Part shown: piece by piece, positions 1 through 7,879 of the stretch
Numbering within the stretch: position 1 is the first letter of the stretch
How the letters are laid out: each line of letters opens with the position of its first letter
From: Proteobacteria bacterium UBA2363
Lineage (GTDB): Bacteria; Pseudomonadota; Gammaproteobacteria; Xanthomonadales; UBA2363
Assembly: GCA_002344355.1 (NCBI GenBank)
Contig: DDTN01000033.1
Span: 1 to 19,091, forward strand
DNA: 19,091 nucleotides
Direction of reading: 5' to 3'
Position numbers and translations under genes: made by a program
Notes under the pieces: model-generated
The model's input: only the letters and a program-made list of their open reading frames with translations
What the model was told of the DNA's origin: nothing
Databases searched by the model: none

Positions 1-2663
1 AAAAAATCGGACACGCCCTCCAGCGCACCTACATCACCGAAGGCATGCGTCTGTTGCTGGACTCAGTGGTACGCCGTCTGGCCGGCAAGGGCGGCGACCC
101 GGTCATCCAGCTGCAAACCGCCTTTGGTGGTGGCAAGACGCACACCATGCTCGCCGTGCTGCATCTGGCGGAGGGAAAGGCAGCGGCGCGCGACCTGGCC
201 GGTATCCCAGCCATCCTCGATACCGCGGGGGTTCTCACCGTGCCCAAGGCGCGCGTCGCCGTGCTCGATGGCACGCGACTGGCGCCGAACCAGTCTCGCA
301 AGGTGGATGGCCACGTCATCCGCACCTTGTGGGGCGAACTGGCCTGGCAGCTGGGTGGAGCATCCGGTTACGCACGGGTAGCAGAGTCGGACGCCGCAGG
401 CACGTCGCCCGGCAAGGATGTTCTCACGCAGTTGATAGCCGATGCGTCGCCATGCGTCGTGCTGCTGGACGAGATGGTGGCCTACATCCGCCAGTTCGAG
501 GACGGGAAAGGACTGTCGGGCGGCACGTTCGGATCGAACCTGTCGTTCATCCAGGCGCTGACCGAGGCGATGAAGGCGGTGCCGAATGCGGTGCTGCTGG
601 GTTCGCTACCCGAGTCGCATCGCGAGACCGTCGACCAGCAAGGCACCAAGGCGCTGGAGTCCTTGGAGCACTACTTCGCGCGTGTGCAGGCGATCTGGAA
701 GCCTGTCGCCACCGAGGAGGCGTTCGAGATCGTGCGACGCCGGCTGTTCACCCAGATCGCCGATCGCAGCGCCGCGGACGCGACCTGCCGGGCATTTGCC
801 GACCACTACGTGACGCATGCTGCCGACCTGCCCGGCGAGACGCAGGAGGGCGCCTACCTGCGTCGCATGCAGGCGGCCTACCCGATTCATCCGGAAGTGT
901 TCGAGCGCCTGTACACGGACTGGTCGACCCTGCCCAACTTCCAGCGCACGCGCGGCGTGCTGAAGCTGATGGCGAAGGTCATCCATCGGCTGTGGCAGGA
1001 CGGCAACCAGGACCTGATGCTGCTGCCGGGAAGCCTGCCGCTTTACGACGGGCCGGTGCGCACGGAGCTGACTAACTACCTGCCGCCGGGCTGGGACCCG
1101 GTGATGGAACATGACGTGGATGGCGAGCGCGCCGAGCCCACGGAGCTCGACCAGCGCGAGCCACGCTTCGGCGCGGTGCAGGCCTGCCGGCGCGTGACTC
1201 GCTGCATCTTTCTTGGCAGCGCGCCTACGGGTAGCAACACGGTGGCGCGTGGGCTCGAAACCGAGCGCGTTGTGTTGGGAGCTTTGCAGCCCGGGCAGGC
1301 ACCGCATCTGTACCGCGACGCGCTGGGCCGGCTCGAGTCTCGGCTGACCTTTCTCAACAAGGGCAACAACCGCTGGTGGCTGGACGTCCGGCCCAACCTT
1401 CGCCGGGAGATGGAGGATCGCAAGCGCCGCTTTGGCGACGCCGAAGTGATCGACGCGATCCGCGATGCACTTCAGCGCGTCATGGGCCCGCTATCGATGG
1501 AGGCTACCCACTACTTCACTCCTGCCGCTGACGTGCCGGATGACTGGTCCTTGCGGCTCGTCGTGCTGAGTCCCAACACGGCGTGGACACGATCGGGCCC
1601 GAACCCGGCGCGCGATGCCGCCGCCAGCATGCTGCGCGACCGCGGTGGGCAGCCCCGTCAGAAGCAGAACCGACTGCTGTTCCTCGCCGCCGACTCCGAC
1701 CAGATCATGCATCTGAAGGACACAGTGCGGGCGTTGCTTGCCTGGCAGAGCATCGAGTCGGACATCCGCGAACTTCGCCTCAACCTCGATGCGCTGCAGA
1801 CCCGGCAGGCCACCCAGAACCGTGAGCAGACTCGCGAGACCGTGCTGCGCCTCGTGCGCGACACGTTCAAGTGGCTGGTTGCCCCAACCCAATCCACCAA
1901 ACGCGACGGCACCGTCGGCGACGTGGAGTGGGAGGCCATAGCGCTCAACACCGCATCGCAGGGGCTCGGGAGAGAGATCGATCGGGCGCTGGCGGAGAAC
2001 GAGCTGGTGATCACCGAGTGGGCGCCGGTGCACCTGCACAACCTGCTCAAGAGCTGGTTCTGGAAAGGCGGCGCCAACGACGTGTCGGCGCTCGATGTCT
2101 GGCAGAAGATGTGCTGCTATCTCTACTTCCCGCGCCTGGCCAAGTCCACGGTGATGCAGTCCACCATTGGCGCCGGCGCAATGAGCCGCGATTTCTTCGG
2201 ACTCGCGAGCGACAAACAGGACGGCGCCTACCGCGGCTTCGTGCTGGGCAAGGCCACCACGCCCTTCATGGATGCGCTGCTGCTGATCGAGCCCAAGCAC
2301 GCGGCAGCCTACGAGGAAGCCACGCGCCCGGCGGCCCCGATTGCGCCACCACCCGCCGATCGGCCACCTGGCGCTGGCCCCACGCCTCCCAGCCCCGGAC
2401 CGGATGTCGACCTACTAGCCCCGACAGTGGCTGCACCCACCCGCTTCTACGCCACTGCCGAGCTGGATGCCGTTACGGCCTCCCTCAGGTTCTCGACCAT
2501 CGTCTCCGAACTGGTGGAGCTCTTCAGCGCAACGCACGGCACCAAGGTACGCATCCGCGTAGACATCGAGGCCGAAGACTCGCGCGGGTTCGGCGAAAGC
2601 GTGGTGCGCGCAGTCAGGGAGAACAGCGGGACGCTTGGGATGAAGTCGGCAGAATTCGAATAG
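1..2663 (+). CDS. DUF499-type P-loop ATPase of an anti-phage-associated system (5' end missing)
   Basis: The frame is open to the left edge (first full codon at 3), and the residues before the first in-frame ATG at 45 still read like family sequence, so the true start lies outside the window; 886 residues are visible. Counting from codon 3, a Walker A-like loop AFGGGKTH lies at residues 40-47 and a Walker B-like run ending in LLDE at 154-157. A Pro-rich linker (encoded about 2,330-2,412) precedes a C-terminal module ending in a conserved-looking SAEFE tail. DUF499 proteins are usually about 1,000 residues or more. They are commonly encoded with DUF1156 DNA methylases and helicases in phage-defence islands; those partners would lie upstream and cannot be seen here. 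The ATPase role is inferred from motifs, and the defence role from known family context. Third-position GC bias is weaker than in all downstream genes, which suggests transfer. Confidence 0.85.
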   Translation, partial: KIGHALQRTYITEGMRLLLDSVVRRLAGKGGDPVIQLQTAFGGGKTHTMLAVLHLAEGKAAARDLAGIPAILDTAGVLTVPKARVAVLDGTRLAPNQSRKVDGHVIRTLWGELAWQLGGASGYARVAESDAAGTSPGKDVLTQLIADASPCVVLLDEMVAYIRQFEDGKGLSGGTFGSNLSFIQALTEAMKAVPNAVLLGSLPESHRETVDQQGTKALESLEHYFARVQAIWKPVATEEAFEIVRRRLFTQIADRSAADATCRAFADHYVTHAADLPGETQEGAYLRRMQAAYPIHPEVFERLYTDWSTLPNFQRTRGVLKLMAKVIHRLWQDGNQDLMLLPGSLPLYDGPVRTELTNYLPPGWDPVMEHDVDGERAEPTELDQREPRFGAVQACRRVTRCIFLGSAPTGSNTVARGLETERVVLGALQPGQAPHLYRDALGRLESRLTFLNKGNNRWWLDVRPNLRREMEDRKRRFGDAEVIDAIRDALQRVMGPLSMEATHYFTPAADVPDDWSLRLVVLSPNTAWTRSGPNPARDAAASMLRDRGGQPRQKQNRLLFLAADSDQIMHLKDTVRALLAWQSIESDIRELRLNLDALQTRQATQNREQTRETVLRLVRDTFKWLVAPTQSTKRDGTVGDVEWEAIALNTASQGLGREIDRALAENELVITEWAPVHLHNLLKSWFWKGGANDVSALDVWQKMCCYLYFPRLAKSTVMQSTIGAGAMSRDFFGLASDKQDGAYRGFVLGKATTPFMDALLLIEPKHAAAYEEATRPAAPIAPPPADRPPGAGPTPPSPGPDVDLLAPTVAAPTRFYATAELDAVTASLRFSTIVSELVELFSATHGTKVRIRVDIEAEDSRGFGESVVRAVRENSGTLGMKSAEFE

Positions 2664-2704
2664 TTTCGGTTCGGGCATTGCGCGCTGCGATCCAGCGCGT
2701 ATGG

Positions 2705-2742
2705 GTGACCCGGGCACCCACTGTCGAGGGTGCCCGGGTCAC
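2705..2742. terminator. Perfect 15-bp inverted repeat, probable bidirectional terminator
   Basis: The arm at 2705-2719 is the exact reverse complement of 2728-2742, with an 8-nt loop (2720-2727). It lies between the convergent ends of the DUF499 gene (stop at 2663) and the cyclase gene (stop at 2756). There is no clear T-tract on either strand, so intrinsic termination is likely but not certain. It also sits at the change in base composition and so may mark an island edge. Confidence 0.6.
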
Positions 2743-2755
2743 GGATGCGGCGCCC

Positions 2756-3787
2756 TCAGGGCGCCGGATGCCCGATCACCACCGGCCGCACCGGCGAGCC
2801 GCCGCCGCCCTGGATGCGGATCGGCAGGATGAAGGCGGCGCCTTCCCAGACCCTGGCCTCGGCGATCTCGCTCAGGTACAGGTTCTGGATCTGCAGGACG
2901 CCGGCCTGGGTGAGGTTGTGGTGGTGGACGCCGAACGGGATCCAGCCCTCCGGATCGGCCCAGGTCTCCGGCGGCGGCACCGGGCCGGTGCCCGGCACCC
3001 ACTGCGCGGCGTCGGTGAACGGGTTGTCCAGGCCGAGCAGGGCGATGCCCTGGTCGGCCAGCCAGACCGCCGCGTCATGGGCCAGGCCCGGGCCCTCGCG
3101 GTAGTAGTCGGCCGGCGCCGACTGCCACCGCCGGCCCCAGCCGGTGTGGATGAACACCACGTCGCCCTCGAGGATGCCGCGGCCGGCCAGGCCCTGGGCG
3201 TGCAGCATGGCCTGCACCTGGGCGCGCGAGATCGCGTAGCCGGCGGGCAGCGGCTGGCCGTTGCCGATGTGGCGCTCGGCGTCCAGCAGCACCATGGTGG
3301 TGAGCAGCGGCTCGGCGGTCTCCATGCCCAGGCGCAGCAGGCCGTCCGGGCCGACCACCTCGTCCTGGCCCAGGCCGCCGTAGTACTGCGGTTGCGCGTC
3401 CGGGGCGCTGCGCCAGCCGAAGTGGCCGATGGCGTCGAGCTGGGTGCCCTGCTGGCCGATGTCGCCGCAGATGTAGTCGCCGTTGAAGGCGTGGCCGGCC
3501 AGGTACTGGGTGCCCGAGGGCACCAGGGTGAACGGCGCCGAGAACGGCGACTGCGGCATGGTCGGCGACATCACGTGGCCGACCTCGAACTTGCGCGGCT
3601 GCACCCAGCGCGGCGGGCCGGGACGGACGTGCACGCGGCGCGCGACCATGTGGCTGGCGGCGCGCGCCCAGGTGGCCGGGCCCTGGCTGGCGGTGGCGCC
3701 GCGGTCGTCGACCTGCGCCTGCGCCGGGGCGCCGGCGGCAAGGCTCAGCGCGGCCAGCAGCAGGCCGGACGGGATGGATCGGATCAT
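2756..3787 (-). CDS. Exported cyclase-family (kynurenine formamidase-like fold) hydrolase
   Basis: A 343-residue protein. The ATG at 3787-3785 was chosen because it follows a GAGGGG Shine-Dalgarno and opens a signal peptide (basic MIRS, a hydrophobic Leu/Ala core, and an AQA cleavage site at about residue 24). The frame stays open further upstream but without family-like sequence. The family is a metal-dependent hydrolase/cyclase fold (Pfam PF04199) whose usual motif is HxGTHxDxPxH. Here the corresponding stretch is QQGTQLDAIGH (residues 112-122): Asp118 and His122 remain, while both earlier His positions are Gln. HTGW at 214-217 and a triple His at 288-290 are further candidate ligands. Substrate is unknown; acylamide or lactone hydrolysis is typical of the family. 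It is divergently oriented to the VOC gene. Confidence 0.85.
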   Translation of the reverse strand: MIRSIPSGLLLAALSLAAGAPAQAQVDDRGATASQGPATWARAASHMVARRVHVRPGPPRWVQPRKFEVGHVMSPTMPQSPFSAPFTLVPSGTQYLAGHAFNGDYICGDIGQQGTQLDAIGHFGWRSAPDAQPQYYGGLGQDEVVGPDGLLRLGMETAEPLLTTMVLLDAERHIGNGQPLPAGYAISRAQVQAMLHAQGLAGRGILEGDVVFIHTGWGRRWQSAPADYYREGPGLAHDAAVWLADQGIALLGLDNPFTDAAQWVPGTGPVPPPETWADPEGWIPFGVHHHNLTQAGVLQIQNLYLSEIAEARVWEGAAFILPIRIQGGGGSPVRPVVIGHPAP

Positions 3788-4040
3788 CGTGTTTCCCCTC
3801 TTGATGGATGGCCGGCGCGGTCGGTGCCGGGCCGGGACCGGGGCGATGCGACGCCCCGGGTCCTGGTCTGCAGCGCAATCCGCGGCGGGGAGACGACACG
3901 AAACCCGGTCGCGGGCACCGACCGTGCGGTCGTGCACGTGCCGGCAGCGATGGCGATCACTTTTCCAGGTGTCGAACCGGTACGTTCCGGCACGACCACA
4001 GGATGCGGACCGGCGGACCTCCCCGCCGGTCGCCCGATCC

Positions 4041-4046
4041 AGGAGG
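4041..4046 (+). promoter_or_regulatory. Shine-Dalgarno deciding the VOC start
   Basis: A perfect AGGAGG lies 5 nt before the ATG at 4052. It fixes the start of the VOC protein, although the frame is open for more than 2 kb upstream. Confidence 0.8.
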
Positions 4047-4051
4047 ACACG

Positions 4052-4438
4052 ATGCAAGGCAAACCCGTGGTGTGGTTCGAGCTGTACGTGAAGGACATGG
4101 CGCGCGCCCAGGCCTTCTACGAGCAGCTGCTGGACGTGACGCTGGAGCCACTGGACAGCCCCGATCCGGGCTACCGGATGATGGTGTTCCCGGGCGCCAT
4201 GGAACAAGGTGGGCAGGGCGTTTCCGGCGCCCTGGTCGAGCAGGCCGACGGGCCGTCGCCCGGCGCCGGCGGCACGATGGTGTATTTCGGCGGCGAGGAC
4301 TGCGCCGTGCCGGCCGGCCGGGCCGCGGCGCTGGGCGGGCGCCTGGTCGAGGGCAAGATGTCGATCGGGCCGTACGGCTTCTGCGCCGTGGTCGAGGACC
4401 CGGACGGCAACCGCATCGGCCTGCACTCGATGGCCTGA
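4052..4438 (+). CDS. VOC (glyoxalase/dioxygenase-fold) family protein
   Basis: A 128-residue cytoplasmic protein with the length of a single VOC unit made of two beta-alpha-beta-beta-beta halves. The first half carries VVWFELYVKD followed by a helix with QAFYEQLLD (residues 6-28). The second ends with GPYGFCAVVEDPDGNRIGLHS (106-126), the typical closing strand-turn-strand of the superfamily. Glu10 and the C-terminal half offer possible metal ligands, but no specific reaction can be assigned. Members include glyoxalases, bleomycin-resistance proteins and extradiol dioxygenases. The start is set by a perfect AGGAGG. The gene is divergent from the cyclase-family hydrolase, with 264 bp between them that show no convincing promoter hexamers. 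Confidence 0.88.
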   Translation: MQGKPVVWFELYVKDMARAQAFYEQLLDVTLEPLDSPDPGYRMMVFPGAMEQGGQGVSGALVEQADGPSPGAGGTMVYFGGEDCAVPAGRAAALGGRLVEGKMSIGPYGFCAVVEDPDGNRIGLHSMA

Positions 4439-4516
4439 GCGCCGACGCGCGAGGACTTGGGCCGGCGGTGCCGCGGCCGGCGGGCCGACGGTGCGGCGAT
4501 CCTTCGGCACGGGCAA

Positions 4517-4544
4517 CGGGAGGCCGGCCGCTGCCGGCCTCCCG
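4517..4544. terminator. 12-bp GC hairpin between convergent genes
   Basis: The arm 4517-4528 is the exact reverse complement of 4533-4544, with a 4-nt loop. It lies between the VOC stop (4438) and the subtilase stop (4556) and could terminate both transcripts. The flank on the + strand is CCCGTCTGTC, only weakly T-rich. Confidence 0.6.
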
Positions 4545-4555
4545 TCTGTCGCCGC

Positions 4556-5725
<1,170 letters not shown>

Positions 5726-5864
5726 GCGTGCGATCTCCCTCTTCGTTGACGAGACAGCGGATGTCCGTCGCCGACCCCTCCAGGTCGCGCCACGGCCCCC
5801 GGGCTCCGCCCGCCTCGCGGCAGGGCCCACCCGGAAGACTTGTGCCCGGCAAAGGTCCCGCCAG

Positions 5865-5878
5865 GACACAAGTGTGTC
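5865..5878. promoter_or_regulatory. Operator-like near-palindrome overlapping a minus-strand TTGACA
   Basis: GACACAAGTGTGTC pairs at six of its seven positions. Its right end overlaps TGTCAA (5875-5880), which is a consensus -35 hexamer read on the minus strand toward the S8 protease. A dimeric repressor bound here would block that promoter. A matching -10 about 17 bp away is poor, so the promoter call is tentative. Confidence 0.4.
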
Positions 5879-5882
5879 AAAG

Positions 5883-5915
5883 CGTTTTGGCGCATCTGGA
5901 AAACGTTCTGGCGCA
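5883..5915. promoter_or_regulatory. Paired 12-bp direct repeats, 21 bp apart
   Basis: The copies at 5883-5894 and 5904-5915 read CGTTYTGGCGCA and differ at one base. The 21-bp offset is two helical turns, so both face the same side of the DNA, as is common for tandem activator or repressor sites. An inverted pair CGTTTT/AAAACG (5883-5888 and 5900-5905) is nested inside. Confidence 0.4.
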
Positions 5916-5960
5916 CGAATTCTTTCGTTTCACGCGCGAATGTGATCCGGATCGCATCCG

Positions 5961-6000
5961 CAGTCCGCCGAGCTGCTCCGAGCTCCTCCGGGCTCCGCCG
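5961..6000 (+). repeat. Four degenerate 10-bp tandem units
   Basis: Four consecutive decamers (5961, 5971, 5981, 5991) fit a loose consensus of AGCTCCTCCG. They lie 95 bp upstream of the GNAT start. They may be simple GC-rich drift or phased binding sites; the sequence alone does not decide. Confidence 0.35.
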
Positions 6001-6094
6001 ACGCGCCAGGGCGGGGTCGGCGCCCGCCGCCACGCGGGTCGACGCCGGCGCCCGTCATCTGCTATCGGTGTGCCGGATCCGAGCGGGGAGCCCG

Positions 6095-6715
6095 ATGACG
6101 CCGAACGCCCAGCAGGCCGCGGAAGCGGGATTCGTCTTTCCCGGTGCCCTGGCCGGCCGGCGGGTCGTCCTGGACCCGGTGGCGGCCGTCGATCGCGCGC
6201 TGTTCGACGCCCTGTACGGCGACCCCGCGGTGATGGCCCACGTTTCCGAACCGCTGGGCGGCGTGCGCCTGGTGCGTGCCTTCGACTCGGCGCTGGCCGA
6301 CACCGCCGATGCCCGTGGACGCCGGCGCCTCTGGCGGATCCGGTGCGGCGGGGACGGCGCCGCCGTGGGGCTACTGGGGCTGACCCGTGGTGGCCCCGGA
6401 CTCGAAGTGGGCGTCCTGCTGCGCGTCGGCGTCCAGGGTCGCGGCCTGGCCGCCGATGCGATCGCCGCGGTGGCGCGTGCGGTGTTCGCCGCGCCCGGCG
6501 TGGAGTCCCTGTGGGCGCGGCACCGCCAGGACCACCGCGCCGCCGCCGGGCTCATGCGCGCCCTGGATTTCCGTCCGGCCGCCGCCTCCGCCAGCGGCGC
6601 CGGATGGGCCGTCTGGATTCTGCCGCGCCCGGCCTATCCTGGCCGGGACGGATCGGATACTGTGACCGCTCGCACGGGGAGGGACGCTGGCCCATGGCCA
6701 GGCAAGGCAGCCTGA
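6095..6715 (+). CDS. GNAT-family N-acetyltransferase
   Basis: A 206-residue protein. The ATG at 6095 follows a GGGGAG ribosome site and precedes the first family-like sequence. The acetyl-CoA binding motif A is visible as a beta strand (EVGVLLRVGV) followed by QGRGLA at 114-119 and a helix. Motif B follows with VESLWARHRQDHRAAAGLMRALDF at about 136-159, resembling the RimJ/RimL-type branch. The last roughly 28 residues are Gly/Arg/Pro-rich and probably outside the fold; their coding DNA runs into the methyltransferase start (22-bp overlap). The overlap implies translational coupling with the borosin methyltransferase, so the enzyme may acetylate the peptide product or provide self-protection. 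That is inference, since GNAT substrates cannot be read from sequence. Confidence 0.82.
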   Translation: MTPNAQQAAEAGFVFPGALAGRRVVLDPVAAVDRALFDALYGDPAVMAHVSEPLGGVRLVRAFDSALADTADARGRRRLWRIRCGGDGAAVGLLGLTRGGPGLEVGVLLRVGVQGRGLAADAIAAVARAVFAAPGVESLWARHRQDHRAAAGLMRALDFRPAAASASGAGWAVWILPRPAYPGRDGSDTVTARTGRDAGPWPGKAA

Positions 6716-7512
6716 GTTGTGTCGGCGTGGGCATGGTTCTTGGCGCCCACCTGGCGCCGCGCGCCCGCAGCCTGATCGAACAGGCCGACGTGGTGTTCTG
6801 CGTGGTCTCCGATCCCCTGGTCGAGCAATGGCTGGCCGGCATGAACGCCGACGTCCGCAGCCTCCAGGACTGCTACGCGCCGGGCCGCCCCCGCCTCGAC
6901 ACCTACCGCGAGATGCAGGAGCGCGTGCTCGCGCAGGTGCGCGCCGGCCGCCGCGTCTGCCTGGCCCTGTACGGCCATCCCGGGGTGTTCGCCCGGATGC
7001 CGCACGAGGCGGTCGCCGCGGCCCGCGCGGAGGGCCATCCGGCCCACATGGAGCCGGCGATCTCGGCCGAGGACTGCCTGTACGCCGACCTCGGGATCGA
7101 TCCCGGGCGGGTCGGCTGCCAGCACCACGAGGCCACCCAGCTGCTGCTCAACCAGCGCCGTCTCGATCCCAGCGCCTGGCTGGTGGTCTGGCAGGTGGCG
7201 CTGGCCGGCGACCGCCGCAACCTGACCCGCGGCACCACGCCCGCGCACCGGGCCCTGCTCGTCGAGCGCCTGCAGCGCGACTACCCGCGCGACCACGAAG
7301 TCGTCGTCTACGAGGCGGCGACCCTGGCGATCGCCGCGCCGCGCATCGAGCGCCTGCCGCTGTCGGCGCTGCCGGAGGCGCGCCTGGAACTCCAGTCCAC
7401 CCTGGTCGTGCCGCCGGCGATGCCGCTGCGGGCCGACCCCGTCATGCACGCCCGGCTCGCGGCGCTCGAGGCCGGGGCGTGTGCCATGCATACCGTCACG
7501 GCGCCGCTCTAG
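6694..7512 (+). CDS. Split-borosin alpha-N-methyltransferase (TP-methylase fold, OphMA/SonM-like)
   Basis: A 272-residue protein. The ATG at 6694 follows GGGGAGGGA. The protein would use S-adenosylmethionine to methylate backbone amide nitrogens of a ribosomal peptide. Family signs in order: an N-terminal Gly-rich SAM-fold strand (VGVGM, 10-14); PGRPRLDTY (63-71), matching the OphMA stretch with its catalytic Arg and Tyr; YGHPGVF (93-99); and SAEDCLYADLGIDP (124-137), near identical to OphMA SAEDCLFADL-IDP. By motif alignment Tyr61, Arg67, Tyr71 and Tyr93 correspond to OphMA Tyr66, Arg72, Tyr76 and Tyr98 (numbers recalled from the literature). Unlike fungal OphMA it carries no C-terminal core. 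A separate small gene follows 59 bp later, as in Shewanella SonM/SonA. There are no cobalamin or haem genes nearby to support a tetrapyrrole substrate. Confidence 0.88.
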   Translation: MARQGSLSCVGVGMVLGAHLAPRARSLIEQADVVFCVVSDPLVEQWLAGMNADVRSLQDCYAPGRPRLDTYREMQERVLAQVRAGRRVCLALYGHPGVFARMPHEAVAAARAEGHPAHMEPAISAEDCLYADLGIDPGRVGCQHHEATQLLLNQRRLDPSAWLVVWQVALAGDRRNLTRGTTPAHRALLVERLQRDYPRDHEVVVYEAATLAIAAPRIERLPLSALPEARLELQSTLVVPPAMPLRADPVMHARLAALEAGACAMHTVTAPL

Positions 7513-7559
7513 TCCGCGGCGCCCGGCCGCGCCGGGCGCCAGGATCCCTTCCGTTGCCC

Positions 7560-7565
7560 AAGGAG
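7560..7565 (+). promoter_or_regulatory. Strong Shine-Dalgarno of the precursor gene
   Basis: AAGGAG sits 6 nt before the ATG at 7572. It gives the precursor its own strong translation start, which suits a substrate needed in excess over its enzyme. Confidence 0.7.
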
Positions 7566-7571
7566 TACCGC

Positions 7572-7829
7572 ATGTCCAATCTCGTTGCCTTCCTCGAAAG
7601 CCTGGGCGCCGATGGCCGCCTGGACGGCCTGACCGGCGCGGACTACGCCGCCGCCGTGGACCAGCTCGACCTGCCGGCGCCGGTGCGCGAGGCGCTGCGC
7701 CGCCGCGACGTCGCCGCGCTGCACGCCCTGGTCGCCGATGCGCCGATGATGCTGGTGCTGGTGCCCGGTGACGAGACGCCCGACGACGAGGACGACGACG
7801 GCAAGGACGGCGACGCCCCCGCCGCCTGA
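7572..7829 (+). CDS. Candidate split-borosin precursor peptide
   Basis: An 85-residue protein. Residues 1-56 look like a small helical bundle (NLVAFLESLG, YAAAVDQLDL, APVREALRRRDVAALHALVAD), the arrangement of the borosin-binding domain in SonA-type precursors and of LigA-like small domains. A hydrophobic stretch PMMLVLVP (58-65) follows, where the alpha-N-methylated core would be expected; in SonA, methylation is recalled near residues 63 and 65. The tail 66-85 is strongly acidic (many Asp/Glu, ending DAPAA) and could act as a follower or solubility tag. The gene follows the methyltransferase by 59 bp in the same direction. Alternative: a LigA-like small protein with no peptide product. The assignment rests on context and shape; the core boundaries are inferred. 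Confidence 0.8.
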   Translation: MSNLVAFLESLGADGRLDGLTGADYAAAVDQLDLPAPVREALRRRDVAALHALVADAPMMLVLVPGDETPDDEDDDGKDGDAPAA

Positions 7830-7879
7830 ACGGTCCGGCGGCGCCGCACGGCGCCGCCGCGGCCCACGCCCCCGCCGCC

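Larger units (their letters stand above)
5726..6094. other. 369-bp divergent intergenic region between protease and GNAT-borosin operon
   Basis: No gene is visible in this stretch. About 5,860-5,960 is clearly more AT-rich than its surroundings, as expected for promoter DNA. It contains a 14-bp near-palindrome at 5865-5878, a TTGACA on the minus strand (5880-5875) pointing toward the protease, two 12-bp direct repeats (5883-5894 and 5904-5915), a perfect 10-bp palindrome at 5944-5953, and four degenerate 10-bp tandem units at 5961-6000. No convincing -10 element was found on either strand. Confidence 0.6.

Noticed and set aside
3974..3987. GAAC/GTTC inverted pair around CGGTAC between cyclase and VOC genes
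   Set aside because: The arms are only 4 bp, which is expected by chance in this sequence; no promoter hexamers accompany it.
1871..4051. A long open frame fused in front of the VOC protein, covering the end of DUF499 and the cyclase gene antisense
   Set aside because: The translation is low-complexity Arg/Ala/Gly, and a perfect AGGAGG sets the VOC start at 4052.
3788..4516. Upstream extension of the cyclase-family protein
   Set aside because: The signal peptide and ribosome site place the start at 3787; the extension lies antisense to the VOC gene.
6694..7512. Reading the methylase as a cobalamin or sirohaem precorrin methyltransferase
   Set aside because: It shares only the general TP-methylase fold with those; the YGHPGVF and SAEDCLYADLGIDP motifs and the adjacent small protein fit borosin enzymes, and no tetrapyrrole genes are near.
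7510..7571. Possible attenuator or terminator between methyltransferase and precursor
   Set aside because: GC-rich bases can pair in short GCGCCGGGC-type stems, but no stem was long or unique enough to call.
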